Assembly: GCA_038246785.1 (NCBI GenBank)
Contig: JBBRVP010000014.1
Span: 11,102-75,101 of the forward strand
DNA: 64,000 nt
From: JBBRVP01 sp038246785
GTDB taxonomy: Bacteria; Actinomycetota; Actinomycetes; Jiangellales; Jiangellaceae
Direction: 5' to 3'
Shown here: piece by piece, positions 8,246 to 16,621 of the stretch
Layout: every line of letters begins with the position of its first letter
Numbering within the stretch: the stretch's first letter is position 1
Program-made: the position numbers and the translations under genes
The notes under the pieces: model-generated
What the model saw: the letters and a program-made list of their open reading frames with translations, nothing else
What the model was told of the DNA's origin: nothing
Database searches by the model: none

Positions 8246-9589
8246 GTGACCGTCGACGTAGTCACCTCCGCCGAGTCGCTGGTCGCCCAGCGCCGGGTCG
8301 CGGGCGCGCTGCGCCGCCGCGGCCTGCGCCCCGGGGACCGGCTCGCGCTCGTCCTCCCGGGCTCGCCGGGCTACCTGGCGGTCGTGCTCGGGGCACTGCG
8401 CAGCGGCATGGTGCCGGTGCCGCTGGACCCGGGTCTGACGGCGTACGAGCGGGAGCCGCTGCTCGCCGCCGTCGAACCGGCGCTGACGGTGACGACGTCC
8501 GCGGAGCTGGCCGGGCTGCTCGACGGTCCGCCGTCCGACCTCGCGCCGGTCCCGCTGGCCCGGCCGATGCACGCCACGAGCGGGACGACCGGCGCGCCCA
8601 AGGCCGTCTGGTCCGGACTGCTGGACGAGGCCGCGGCGGAGCTGCTCGTCGGTGAGGAGCGCGAGCTGTGGGAGCTGGGCCGGGACGACCGCCACCTGGT
8701 GTGCTCGCCGCTGCATCACTCGGCGCCGCTGCGCTTCGCGACCGGGACGCTGCTCGCCGGTGGGACGGTGCTGCTGGCGGGCCGGTTCAGCGCCGAGCGC
8801 TTCGCCTCCGCGGTGGCTGAAGCGCGCCCGACGTCGACGTTCTGCGTTCCGGCGCACCTGCAGCGGCTGCTGGCGTACGCCGGCTCCGGGGTGGGCCTGC
8901 CCTCGCTGCGCGGCCTGCGGCTGCTCGCCCATGCGGGGGCGCCGTGTCCGCCTGCGGTGAAGGCCCGCATCCACGAGCTCGTGGGCGAGGAGCACGTCGT
9001 GGAGTTCTACGGCTCGACCGAGGGACAGCTGACTGCCTGCCGCGGCCGCGAATGGGCCGCCCGTCCGGGCACGGTGGGGCGGGCGCGCCCCGGGCGCACC
9101 CTGTCGGTGGACCCCGACGGGATGGTGTGGTGCGCGGTGCCGCCGTACGCGCGCTTCTCCTACTGGCGCGACCCGGCCCGCACGGCGGACGCGTGGCGCG
9201 CCACCCCGGACGGCCCGGCGTTCACCGTCCGCGATCTCGGCCGGCTCGACGACGAGGGCTACCTGTGGCTGGACGGCAGGCGTGAGGACCTCGTCATCTC
9301 GGGCGGGGTCAACGTCCACCCGGCCGAGGTCGAGGCGGTGCTCGGCGGCTGTCCCGGGGTGGAAGATGTGGCGGTGTTCGGCGTGCCGGACGAGCGGTGG
9401 GGCCAGCGGGTGTGCGCCGTCGTCGTCGGCCCGGTCGGCGAGGACGCGCTGCGCTCCTGGGCAGCCGAGCGCCTGGCGCCGGCGAAACGGCCCAAGGACG
9501 TCCACCGGCTGGCCGAGCTGCCGCGCACGCCGACCGGCAAGGTGCGCCGCCTCGACCTGCCGGCGGCGCTGGGACTCAGCCGCCGGTGA
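8246..9589 (+). CDS. AMP-dependent acyl-CoA synthetase/ligase (ANL superfamily), short form
   Basis: The enzyme would activate a carboxylic acid as acyl-AMP and transfer it to CoA or another acceptor. At 447 aa it is shorter than most (500-550). Core motifs are present in order: 'TSGTTGAPKAV' (P-loop A3), 'EFYGSTEGQ' (A5), 'DLGRLDDEGYLWLDGR' (A7), 'REDLVISGGVNVHPAEVE' (A8 hinge) and 'PRTPTGKVRR' (A10 with the catalytic Lys). The N-terminal subdomain is cut down, which accounts for the small size. GTG at 8246 lies 10 bases after GGAGG. The acyl substrate is unknown. Its last 14 bases overlap the end of rpsA on the other strand. Confidence 0.85.
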   Translation: MTVDVVTSAESLVAQRRVAGALRRRGLRPGDRLALVLPGSPGYLAVVLGALRSGMVPVPLDPGLTAYEREPLLAAVEPALTVTTSAELAGLLDGPPSDLAPVPLARPMHATSGTTGAPKAVWSGLLDEAAAELLVGEERELWELGRDDRHLVCSPLHHSAPLRFATGTLLAGGTVLLAGRFSAERFASAVAEARPTSTFCVPAHLQRLLAYAGSGVGLPSLRGLRLLAHAGAPCPPAVKARIHELVGEEHVVEFYGSTEGQLTACRGREWAARPGTVGRARPGRTLSVDPDGMVWCAVPPYARFSYWRDPARTADAWRATPDGPAFTVRDLGRLDDEGYLWLDGRREDLVISGGVNVHPAEVEAVLGGCPGVEDVAVFGVPDERWGQRVCAVVVGPVGEDALRSWAAERLAPAKRPKDVHRLAELPRTPTGKVRRLDLPAALGLSRR

Positions 9590-11048
9590 GCTTCTCCCGC
9601 AGGGCCTGCAGCGCCTCGTCGGAGGCGAGGGTGCCGGAGTCCGCCTCCACCGGGACGTCGGAGGAGTAGCTGGACGGGGTTTCGGCGGTCGCGTCGGCCT
9701 CGGCCTTCTGGGCGCCCTCGATCTGCTTCTTGTGGGCTTCCCAGCGGGCGTGCGCCTCGGCGTACTGCTTCTCCCACTCGGCCTGCGCCGCCTCGTGGCC
9801 GGGCAGCCACTCGTTGGTCTCCGGGTCGAAGCCGTCCGGGTAGATGTAGTTGCCGGCCTCGTCGTAGGAGCTGGCCATGCCGTACATGGTCGGGTCGAAG
9901 TGGTCCTCGACAGACTGCGCCACCGACGGGTCGTTGGCCTGCTTGAGCGAGAGCGAGATGCGGCGCCGGTCGAGGTCGATGTCGATGACCTTGACGAGCA
10001 CCGACTGCCCGACCTGGACCACCTGCTCCGGGAGCTCGACGTGGCGCTCGGCCAGCTCGGAGATGTGCACGAGGCCCTCGATGCCCTCGTCGACGCGGAC
10101 GAAGGCGCCGAAGGGCACCAGCTTGGTGACCTTGCCCGGCACGATCTGCCCGATCTGGTGGGTGCGGGCGAACTGCTGCCAGGGGTCCTCCTGGGTCGCC
10201 TTGAGCGACAGCGACACCCGCTCCCGGTCCATCTCGACCGAGAGCACCTCGACGGTGACCTCCTGGCCGACCTCCACGACCTCGGACGGGTGGTCGATGT
10301 GCTTCCACGACAGCTCGGAGACATGGACGAGCCCGTCGACCCCACCGAGGTCGACGAACGCACCGAAGTTGACGATCGAGGACACGACGCCCTTGCGGAT
10401 CTGGCCCTTCGCCAGCGTCTGCAGGAACGTCGAGCGCACCTCGGACTGAGTCTGCTCGAGCCAGGCCCGGCGGGACAGCACGACGTTGTTGCGGTTCTTG
10501 TCCAACTCGATGATCTTGGCCTCGATGGTGCGGCCGACGTAGGGCTGCAGGTCGCGCACCCGGCGCATCTCAACCAGCGATGCGGGGAGGAAGCCGCGCA
10601 GGCCGATGTCGAGGATGAGGCCACCCTTGACGACCTCGATGACGGTGCCCTCGACGACCCCGTCCTCCTCCTTGAGCTTCTCGATCGTGCCCCAGGCGCG
10701 CTCGTACTGTGCGCGCTTCTTGGACAGGATGAGCCGGCCTTCCTTGTCCTCCTTCTGCAGGACAAGGGCCTCGACGTGCTCGCCGACCGAGACGACCTCG
10801 GCAGGGTCGACGTCATGCTTGATGGACAGCTCGCGCGAGGGGATGACGCCCTCGGTCTTGTAGCCGATGTCCAGCAGGACCTCGTCACGGTCGACCTTGA
10901 CGATGGTGCCCTCGACGATGTCGCCGTCGTTGAAGTACTTGATCGTCTCGTCGATAGCGGCGAGGAAGGCCTCTGCCGACCCGACGTCGTTGACCGCCAC
11001 CTGGGTGGGGGCGGGACGCTGGGCGGGGGCCTCGAGGCTGCTCGTCAT
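9576..11048 (-). CDS. rpsA: 30S ribosomal protein S1
   Basis: S1 binds mRNA and helps the 30S subunit start translation. The protein is 490 aa with four S1 (OB-fold) repeats at roughly 41-110, 128-193, 214-283 and 300-370. The first includes 'DGDIVEGTIVKVDRDEVLLDIGYKTEGVIP'; repeats three and four carry 'FGAFVDLGGVDGLVHVSEL' and 'FGAFVRVDEGIEGLVHISEL'. Four domains plus an Ala/Glu-rich tail is the actinobacterial form (E. coli has six). The ATG at 11048 has a GGAG about 11 bases upstream. It is divergent from a methyltransferase gene, as is common in this phylum. Confidence 0.95.
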   Translation of the reverse strand: MTSSLEAPAQRPAPTQVAVNDVGSAEAFLAAIDETIKYFNDGDIVEGTIVKVDRDEVLLDIGYKTEGVIPSRELSIKHDVDPAEVVSVGEHVEALVLQKEDKEGRLILSKKRAQYERAWGTIEKLKEEDGVVEGTVIEVVKGGLILDIGLRGFLPASLVEMRRVRDLQPYVGRTIEAKIIELDKNRNNVVLSRRAWLEQTQSEVRSTFLQTLAKGQIRKGVVSSIVNFGAFVDLGGVDGLVHVSELSWKHIDHPSEVVEVGQEVTVEVLSVEMDRERVSLSLKATQEDPWQQFARTHQIGQIVPGKVTKLVPFGAFVRVDEGIEGLVHISELAERHVELPEQVVQVGQSVLVKVIDIDLDRRRISLSLKQANDPSVAQSVEDHFDPTMYGMASSYDEAGNYIYPDGFDPETNEWLPGHEAAQAEWEKQYAEAHARWEAHKKQIEGAQKAEADATAETPSSYSSDVPVEADSGTLASDEALQALREKLTGG

Positions 11049-11210
11049 GTAGTGGGGGCTCCGGTGCGGACTCAGGTGCTCGGTGTGGACGCGCGGAGGG
11101 CCCTTGTTCGCCTAGCCGAGGCACCCGCGGAAACGTGGACCGGAGAACCGACGTGGACGAGCGCGAGCCTGCTCGGTCCGAGGCGCGTGCAGGCCCACAG
11201 CGCAGCCTGG

Positions 11211-11240
11211 AGCCTACGCGTCCGCGGGCGCGGGGGTCAA
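11211..11240 (-). promoter_or_regulatory. Candidate rpsA promoter
   Basis: Minus-strand TTGACC (11235-11240) and TAGGCT (11211-11216) are 18 bases apart, giving a ~160-base leader before rpsA. The -35 is close to the vegetative consensus. No other strong pair was seen in the 216-base gap 11049-11264. Confidence 0.4.
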
Positions 11241-11264
11241 AGCCGGGGGGGCCTATCCTCCGGC

Positions 11265-12128
11265 ATGGTCTCCGGCCCGGATCGCGGCACTGGCGCCGGC
11301 ACGGACTCCGGGACGGACCCCCGCACGGATCCCCGCGAGGACGACGATGTGGTACGCCGCGAGGTCACCGGTGACGAGGCCCGCCGCGCGGCCCGGTCGT
11401 GGTGGGACGCCGAGGCCGCCGCCTACCAGGCCGAACACGGGCGTTTCCTCGGCGACACCCGCCTGGTCTGGGGGCCGGAAGGGCTTGACGAGACGGCGGC
11501 GCGGCTGCTCGGCGAGGTGCGCGACCGCGCGGTACTCGAGGTTGGCGCCGGCGCGGCGCAAGGCTCACGCTGGCTGCTCGACCGGGGCGGACGCCCCGTC
11601 GGCGTCGACCTGTCGGCCGCCCAGCTCGAGCACGCCCGGCGGCTCGATTCCGGGCGCGGAACGGGGGTCCCGCTGGTGGCGGCGGACGCCTGCGCGCTGC
11701 CTTTCGCCGACGCGTCGTTCGACCTGGCCTTCTCCGCGTACGGGGCCGTGCAGTTCGTCGCCGACCCCGCACGCCTGCTGGCCGAGGTGGCGCGGGTGCT
11801 GCGCCCGGGCGGCCGGTGGGTCGCGTCGTTCAGCCACCCCCTCCGCTGGTGCTTCCCCGACGATGCGGGGGCCCGCGGGCTCGTGGCGGACCGCTCCTAC
11901 TGGGACCGCCGGGCCTACGTGGAGCAGCGTGACGGCAGCGCGACGTACGTGGAGACCCACCGCACGCTCGGCGACCGGGTCCGCGAGCTCGTCGCGGCCG
12001 GCCTGGTGCTCGTCGACCTCGTGGAGCCCGAGTGGCCGTCCGGCCACGACCGCACCTGGGGCGGCTGGAGCCGGCTGCGCGGCCAGATCATCCCCGGTAC
12101 CGCGATCGTGGTCGCGCAGCGACGCTGA
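11265..12128 (+). CDS. Class I SAM-dependent methyltransferase
   Basis: This 287-aa protein has a Rossmann methyltransferase core: motif I 'VLEVGAGAAQGSRWLLDRG', motif II acidic 'PVGVDLSAAQLEHARRL', 'VAADACALPFADASFDLAFSAYGAVQFV' (motifs III-IV) and 'EVARVLRPGGRWVASFSHPLRW' (post-motif). It belongs to the methyltransferase group regularly found beside rpsA in actinobacteria; its substrate is not established to my knowledge. The ATG at 11265 has no Shine-Dalgarno; a TATCCT box ends about 6 bases before it, so a leaderless transcript is plausible. The first ~30 residues are a low-complexity Asp/Thr/Gly stretch. It is convergent with the transglycosylase. Confidence 0.85.
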   Translation: MVSGPDRGTGAGTDSGTDPRTDPREDDDVVRREVTGDEARRAARSWWDAEAAAYQAEHGRFLGDTRLVWGPEGLDETAARLLGEVRDRAVLEVGAGAAQGSRWLLDRGGRPVGVDLSAAQLEHARRLDSGRGTGVPLVAADACALPFADASFDLAFSAYGAVQFVADPARLLAEVARVLRPGGRWVASFSHPLRWCFPDDAGARGLVADRSYWDRRAYVEQRDGSATYVETHRTLGDRVRELVAAGLVLVDLVEPEWPSGHDRTWGGWSRLRGQIIPGTAIVVAQRR

Positions 12129-12190
12129 GGACCACCCAGCGAGTGCCGTCTCGGAGTCTCGGCTGGAGCACTGCTCGTCCAGCGCGATTC

Positions 12191-13414
12191 CTAGGCCGGC
12201 GCGGGGGTGGGCGTGGGCGTGGGCGTCGGGGTCGGCGTAGGCGTCGGGGTCGGGGTCGGCGTCGTCGTCGGCGTGGGCGTCGGGGTCGGCGTCGAGGTCG
12301 GCGTCGGGGTCGGCGTCGGCGTCGGGGTCGGGGTCGGCGTCGGAGTCGGCGTCGTGGGCGGCGGGCTCGGTGTCCGGGTCGACGTCGCGCCGGGCGACGG
12401 GGACAGCGGGCCGCTCGGCGCCGGCCTCCGCGTGGCGCTCGACGTCGGGGAGGAGGGCGCGCTCAGCTGGGTCGGGCTGCGCGACCCCGCGGTCGGCGTG
12501 GGCGTCGGGCTCGGGGACGGGCTGGGGCTGGGGCTGGGGCTGCTCGCGGACATCGCCGGCAGCTGCGTCGGCGCGTACTGGCCAGCCTCGTACGCCGCCG
12601 TCCAGGCCAGCACGAGCGCCACGTAGTCCTCGGAGTGGTTGTAGGTGAGCAGCGCCGCGTGCCGACCGGCGTCGGTGCCGAGGTCACGCCCGCCCGAGCA
12701 CAGGTAGCCGGCGGCGGCGCGGGTGGCGTCGTAGATGTTGTTCGGGTTGGCGCGGCCGTCACCGTTGCCGTCACGGCCCATCGACGCCCACGTGCCGGGG
12801 AGGAACTGCATCGGGCCTACAGCGCGGTCGTGCCGGGGGTCTGCGTCGAGTCGCCCGCCGTCGGTGTCGGCGATCGACAGCGGAGGGCCGAGGATCTGCT
12901 CCCACGTCGTGCCGTGGCTGTCGACCCGGCCGCCGGCCGCGTGGCCGGATTCGACGACGCCGATGCCGGCGAGCAGCTCCCACTCGATCCGGCACGACGG
13001 ATCGGCGCGGTCCTGCGCCGCCGCGGCCCGGCGGTAGGCGTCGAGGACCAGGTCGGGGATGCCGTACGAACCTGCGCGGCGCGACGGCCCGCCAGCGAAG
13101 CCGGGGGCGCCACCCACGGGGGCGGCCGCGCCGCCCACCGGCCGGGCCGAGTCCTGCTCGCTGCGCCGGGGGGCGTTGGTGAAGCCGGCGAGCAGCACGG
13201 CAGCCCGCGGGGCGGCAGACGGACGGTGCACCTCGTCGCCGCTGCGCGGCGGCGGCGCCGGCGTGGCCATCGCGACGAACTGTGCCTGCGGCGCCACGCT
13301 GCTGGGCGGTCCGACGCCGTGCAGGCTCGCACCGAGCGCTGCCGAGCCGAGTGCCACGGCGGTCACGGCGGCGGCAGCCACTGCCGGGCCGAGGTGCGTG
13401 GCCACGCGTCGCAC
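12191..13414 (-). CDS. Secreted lytic transglycosylase-like protein with Thr-Pro repeat tail
   Basis: This is a predicted extracellular murein hydrolase (407 aa). A signal/anchor helix lies at about 8-30, a low-complexity spacer to ~112, and an SLT_2/MltB-like domain at ~115-280 with 'LLAGIGVVESGHAAGG' (candidate catalytic Glu155), 'RAVGPMQFLPGTWASMG' and 'GYLCSGG'. From ~290 there is a Ser-Pro run, then from ~350 to the C-terminus an almost pure (Thr-Pro)n tail, likely an extended wall-spanning or glycosylated stalk. GTG at 13414 follows GAGGGGAA by ~6 bases. These enzymes cleave between MurNAc and GlcNAc. It lies downstream of polA on the same strand but after a 497-base gap. Confidence 0.85.
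   Translation of the reverse strand: MRRVATHLGPAVAAAAVTAVALGSAALGASLHGVGPPSSVAPQAQFVAMATPAPPPRSGDEVHRPSAAPRAAVLLAGFTNAPRRSEQDSARPVGGAAAPVGGAPGFAGGPSRRAGSYGIPDLVLDAYRRAAAAQDRADPSCRIEWELLAGIGVVESGHAAGGRVDSHGTTWEQILGPPLSIADTDGGRLDADPRHDRAVGPMQFLPGTWASMGRDGNGDGRANPNNIYDATRAAAGYLCSGGRDLGTDAGRHAALLTYNHSEDYVALVLAWTAAYEAGQYAPTQLPAMSASSPSPSPSPSPSPTPTPTAGSRSPTQLSAPSSPTSSATRRPAPSGPLSPSPGATSTRTPSPPPTTPTPTPTPTPTPTPTPTPTSTPTPTPTPTTTPTPTPTPTPTPTPTPTPTPAPA
12200..12360 (-). repeat. Hexanucleotide-type repeat encoding (Thr-Pro)n
   Basis: About 160 bases of near-tandem GGCGTC/GGGGTC/GGCGTG hexamers (plus strand) encode the Thr-Pro tail of the transglycosylase. Because the unit is two codons, gain or loss of units keeps the reading frame. 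Confidence 0.85.
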
Positions 13415-13550
13415 GAGCGTTCCCCTCTGGCCCGACCCCGCACGAGCCCCGACTGGACGATGTCACGCCGAGGCGATCCGGGGAAGCCGATTCTCAGATC
13501 TCGTCCCGATCCGCCCGACCCTGCCCAGCCCCGGACCCTTCCGCACCCCC

Positions 13551-13578
13551 GAGTTGATCACGTTAACGTGATCAACTC
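13551..13578. repeat. Perfect 28-bp palindrome, copy 1
   Basis: The left half is GAGTTGATCACGTT and the right half its exact reverse complement, with GTTAAC at the centre. It is flanked by C-runs on both sides and lies in the gene-free stretch between polA and the transglycosylase gene. An identical copy lies 199 bases further on. Confidence 0.95.
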
Positions 13579-13621
13579 CCCCTTCCCGAGCCGTGCAGGA
13601 GGGGTCAGGGGGGAGTAAGAC

Positions 13622-13650
13622 GCGGTAAGGCCGCCGCGAAGCCTTGCCGC
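13622..13650. repeat. Hairpin between the two palindromes
   Basis: GCGGTAAGGC (13622-13631) pairs with GCCTTGCCGC (13641-13650) with one G-T pair and a 9-base loop. The 497-base gap 13415-13911 otherwise shows only the two palindromes and a small hairpin after polA; no credible gene was found in it. Confidence 0.6.
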
Positions 13651-13749
13651 GAGCATGGCGAGCGCCGCCGACGATGGGCTCTGCCTGCACGCCTTACCCT
13701 TCCCGAGTCGCACACCCCCCTCACGTCGTCTGCATGGCGCGGGAACGGG

Positions 13750-13777
13750 GAGTTGATCACGTTAACGTGATCAACTC
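13750..13777. repeat. Perfect 28-bp palindrome, copy 2
   Basis: Identical in all 28 bases to the copy at 13551-13578 (start to start 199 bases), but with different flanking bases, so the conserved unit is the palindrome itself. Confidence 0.95.
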
Positions 13778-13886
13778 GGTTGGGCCGCGGGCGGGCTCGC
13801 GCAGCATCGCGGCGGCATCTCAGCGGGTTGCGCAACCGCGGCTCGCGGTGGTGGTCCCGCGCGATCAACGGCTACCAGGGGACGAC

Positions 13887-13901
13887 CGCCGGCAACCGGC
13901 G
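13887..13901 (-). terminator. Small hairpin just after polA
   Basis: CGCCGG and CCGGCG form a 6-bp stem with a CAA loop, 11-25 bases past the polA stop codon. There is no T-run. It is a weak candidate terminator. Confidence 0.3.
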
Positions 13902-13911
13902 CAGGGGTCGC

Positions 13912-16599
13912 TCAGTGCGCGGCGTCCTGCCACGTGCCGCCGACGCCGACGGACACCTCGAGCGGAGCACGCAGCGGGTAGGCCGCCCCCATCTGCTCGC
14001 GGACCAGGGCCTCGACCGCAGCGCGCTCCCCCGGTGCGACCTCGAGCACCAGCTCGTCGTGCACCTGCAGCAGCAACCGCGACTGCAGGCCGTGCTCGCG
14101 CAGGGCGCCGTCGACGCCGAGCATCGCAACCTTGATGATGTCGGCGGCCGAGCCCTGGATCGGCGCGTTGAGCGCCATGCGCTCGGCCATCTCGCGCCGC
14201 TGCCGGTTGTCGCTGGTGAGGTCGGGCAGGTAGCGACGGCGGCCCAGGATCGTCTCGGTGTAGCCCTCCATCCGGGCCTTGTCGACGACCGTACGCAGGT
14301 AGTCACGGACGCCGCCGAAGCCCTCGAAGTACTCATCCATGAGGCGCTGCGCCTCGCCGGTGTCGATGCCCAGCTGCTTGGACAGCCCGAACGCCGACAG
14401 GCCGTAGGCGAGGCCGTAATTCATCGCCTTGATGCGGGCCCGCAGCGCAGGGGTGACCTGTTCGGGCGGTACCTCGAAGACGCGCGAGGCCGTCGCCGCA
14501 TGGAAATCGTGCCCCGACCCGAACGCCTCGAGCAGCGCGGCGTCCTCGGAGAGGTGGGCCATGATGCGCATCTCGATCTGGCTGTAGTCGGCGGTCAGCA
14601 GCCCGTCGTAGCCCTTGCCGACGACGAAGCCTTCGCGGATGCGCCGGCCCTCTTCGGTGCGGATAGGGATGTTCTGCAGGTTGGGGTCGGTGGACGACAG
14701 TCGCCCCGTCGCGGCGATCGTCTGGTGGAACGTCGTGCGGATCCGCCCGTCGGGGTCGACGCACTTGAGCAGCCCCTCGACGGTGGTGCGCAGCCGGGTG
14801 GCGTCGCGGTGGCGGAGCAGCGCGGCGAGAAAGGGGTGATCGGTCTTGGCGTACAGCTCCACGAGCGCGTCGGCATCGGTCGTGTAGCCGGTCTTGGTGC
14901 GCTTGGTCTTGGGCATCCCGAGCTCGTCGAACAGCACCGTCTGCAGCTGCTTGGGCGAGCCGAGGTTGACCTCGTGCCCGAGCGCCGCGTACGCGTCCTG
15001 CGCGGCGCCGGCCACCGCGTCGGCGAAGCCGGACTCCAGCTCCTCGAACAGCCCGACGTCGACGGCGACGCCGGCCCGCTCCATGCGGGCCAACACACCG
15101 ACCAAGGGCAGCTCGACCTCGGCGAGCAGCCGCCGACCGCCCTTGCGCTCCAGCTCGGCGTCGAGCGCATCGGCGAGATCGACGACTGCGCGCGCCCGCA
15201 CCACGTCGTCGCGGATCGCGGCCTCCTCGTCGACGCCGTCGAGGGAGAGCTGCGGCTCGGCGGCAGCCGCGTCGTCGTCGCCTTCCGCGCGCAGCTCCCG
15301 GCCGAGAAAGCGCAGCACGAGATCGGCCAAGTCGTAGGAACGCTGACCGGGCAGGGCCAGGAACGCCGACAACGCGGTGTCGCAGGACAGCCCCGCCAGC
15401 GGCAGACCGCGCGCGTGCAGCGCGTGCAGTGGGCCCTTGGCCTCGTGCAGCACCTTGGGCCGGGCCGGGTCGGCGAGCCAGCCGGCCAGCGCTTTCTCGT
15501 CCGCGGGCGCGAGCTCGGCCAGCTCGACCCAGGCCCCCGCTCCATCGGCGGAAGCGAGCGCGACGGCGCGGGCATCGCCGCTGCCGCGCCCCCACAGGCC
15601 CCGCACCGCGGCGCCGGTGCGTCCGGCACCCGAGGCGTGCGCGGCCAGCCAAGCCGCGACCTCCCCAACGCCCAGTCGTCCACCGGCGACCTCGATGCCC
15701 CCCTCGGCCTCCGGCTCCGCGGGTGCGAGGGTTGCGTAGAGCCGCTCGCGCAGCACCCGGAACTGCAGCGTGTCGAAGACCTGGTGGACCTCCTCGCGGT
15801 CCCACTGGCGCAGGAGCAGGTCGTCGACGTCGACCGCGATCGGCACGTCACGGACCAGCTCGTTGACCCGCCGGTTGGTGACGACCTGCGACAGGTGCTC
15901 ACGCAGGGCGTCCCCTGCCTTGCCGGTGACGAGGTCGACCCTGTCGATGAGCCCGTCGAGAGATCCGTAGGCGGTGAGCCACTTGGCGGCGGTCTTCGGC
16001 CCCACGCCCGGGACGCCCGGGAGGTTGTCACTGGACTCCCCGACGAGTGCCGCCAGATCGGGGTAGCGCCCGGGCGGGACGCCGTACCGGCCCTGCACAG
16101 CGGCGGGGTCCATCCGCGTGAGCTCGGAGACCCCGCGGATGACGTAGAGCACGGTGACGTCGTCGTCGACGAGCTGAAAGGTGTCACGGTCACCGGTGCA
16201 CACCAACACCTCGAAGCCCTGTGCGGAGGCGCGGGCGGCGAGCGTGGCGATCACGTCGTCGGCCTCGTAGCCCTCGACCTCGGCGACCGGCACCCGCAGG
16301 GCGCCGAGCACCTCCTTGACCAGGGCCACCTGGCCGTGGAACTCGTCGGGCGCCTTGGTGCGGTTGGCCTTGTAGTCTCCGTAGGCCTCGTTGCGGAACG
16401 TCGCGCGCGAGACATCGAAGGCCACGCACATGTGCGTCGGCGCCTCGTCGCGCAGCACATTGATGAGCATCGACGTGAAGCCGTAGACCGCATTGGTGGG
16501 CTGGCCGGTCGTGGTCGAGAAGTTCTCCACCGGGAGGGCGTAGAACGCGCGGTATGCCAAGGAGTGCCCGTCGAGCAGGAGCAGCCGGGGGCGAGGCAC
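13912..16599 (-). CDS. polA: DNA polymerase I
   Basis: This is a repair and Okazaki-processing polymerase (895 aa). Residues 1-~295 are the 5'-3' nuclease ('LLLLDGHSLAYRAFYALP', 'GYEADDVIATLA', 'GDRDTFQLV', 'GVPGVGPKTAAKWL'). About 320-480 is the 3'-5' exonuclease-like domain, which lacks a recognisable D-x-E exo I motif, so proofreading is probably absent, as in other actinobacteria. The polymerase domain shows motif A 'DYSQIEMR' (~670), motif B 'RARIKAMNYGLAYG' with Tyr728 where E. coli has Phe762, and motif C 'VHDELVLE' (~846). The start is a GTG at 16599 preceded by GGGTGA. The thioesterase gene diverges from it only 22 bases away. Confidence 0.96.
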   Translation of the reverse strand: MPRPRLLLLDGHSLAYRAFYALPVENFSTTTGQPTNAVYGFTSMLINVLRDEAPTHMCVAFDVSRATFRNEAYGDYKANRTKAPDEFHGQVALVKEVLGALRVPVAEVEGYEADDVIATLAARASAQGFEVLVCTGDRDTFQLVDDDVTVLYVIRGVSELTRMDPAAVQGRYGVPPGRYPDLAALVGESSDNLPGVPGVGPKTAAKWLTAYGSLDGLIDRVDLVTGKAGDALREHLSQVVTNRRVNELVRDVPIAVDVDDLLLRQWDREEVHQVFDTLQFRVLRERLYATLAPAEPEAEGGIEVAGGRLGVGEVAAWLAAHASGAGRTGAAVRGLWGRGSGDARAVALASADGAGAWVELAELAPADEKALAGWLADPARPKVLHEAKGPLHALHARGLPLAGLSCDTALSAFLALPGQRSYDLADLVLRFLGRELRAEGDDDAAAAEPQLSLDGVDEEAAIRDDVVRARAVVDLADALDAELERKGGRRLLAEVELPLVGVLARMERAGVAVDVGLFEELESGFADAVAGAAQDAYAALGHEVNLGSPKQLQTVLFDELGMPKTKRTKTGYTTDADALVELYAKTDHPFLAALLRHRDATRLRTTVEGLLKCVDPDGRIRTTFHQTIAATGRLSSTDPNLQNIPIRTEEGRRIREGFVVGKGYDGLLTADYSQIEMRIMAHLSEDAALLEAFGSGHDFHAATASRVFEVPPEQVTPALRARIKAMNYGLAYGLSAFGLSKQLGIDTGEAQRLMDEYFEGFGGVRDYLRTVVDKARMEGYTETILGRRRYLPDLTSDNRQRREMAERMALNAPIQGSAADIIKVAMLGVDGALREHGLQSRLLLQVHDELVLEVAPGERAAVEALVREQMGAAYPLRAPLEVSVGVGGTWQDAAH

Positions 16600-16621
16600 G
16601 AGTTCACCCTAGTCTGGCGGG

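Noticed and set aside
13415..13600. c-di-AMP (ydaO-type) riboswitch upstream of the transglycosylase gene
   Set aside because: Such riboswitches precede wall hydrolase genes in actinobacteria, but I could not find the conserved core sequences on the minus strand; only the 28-bp palindrome is there.
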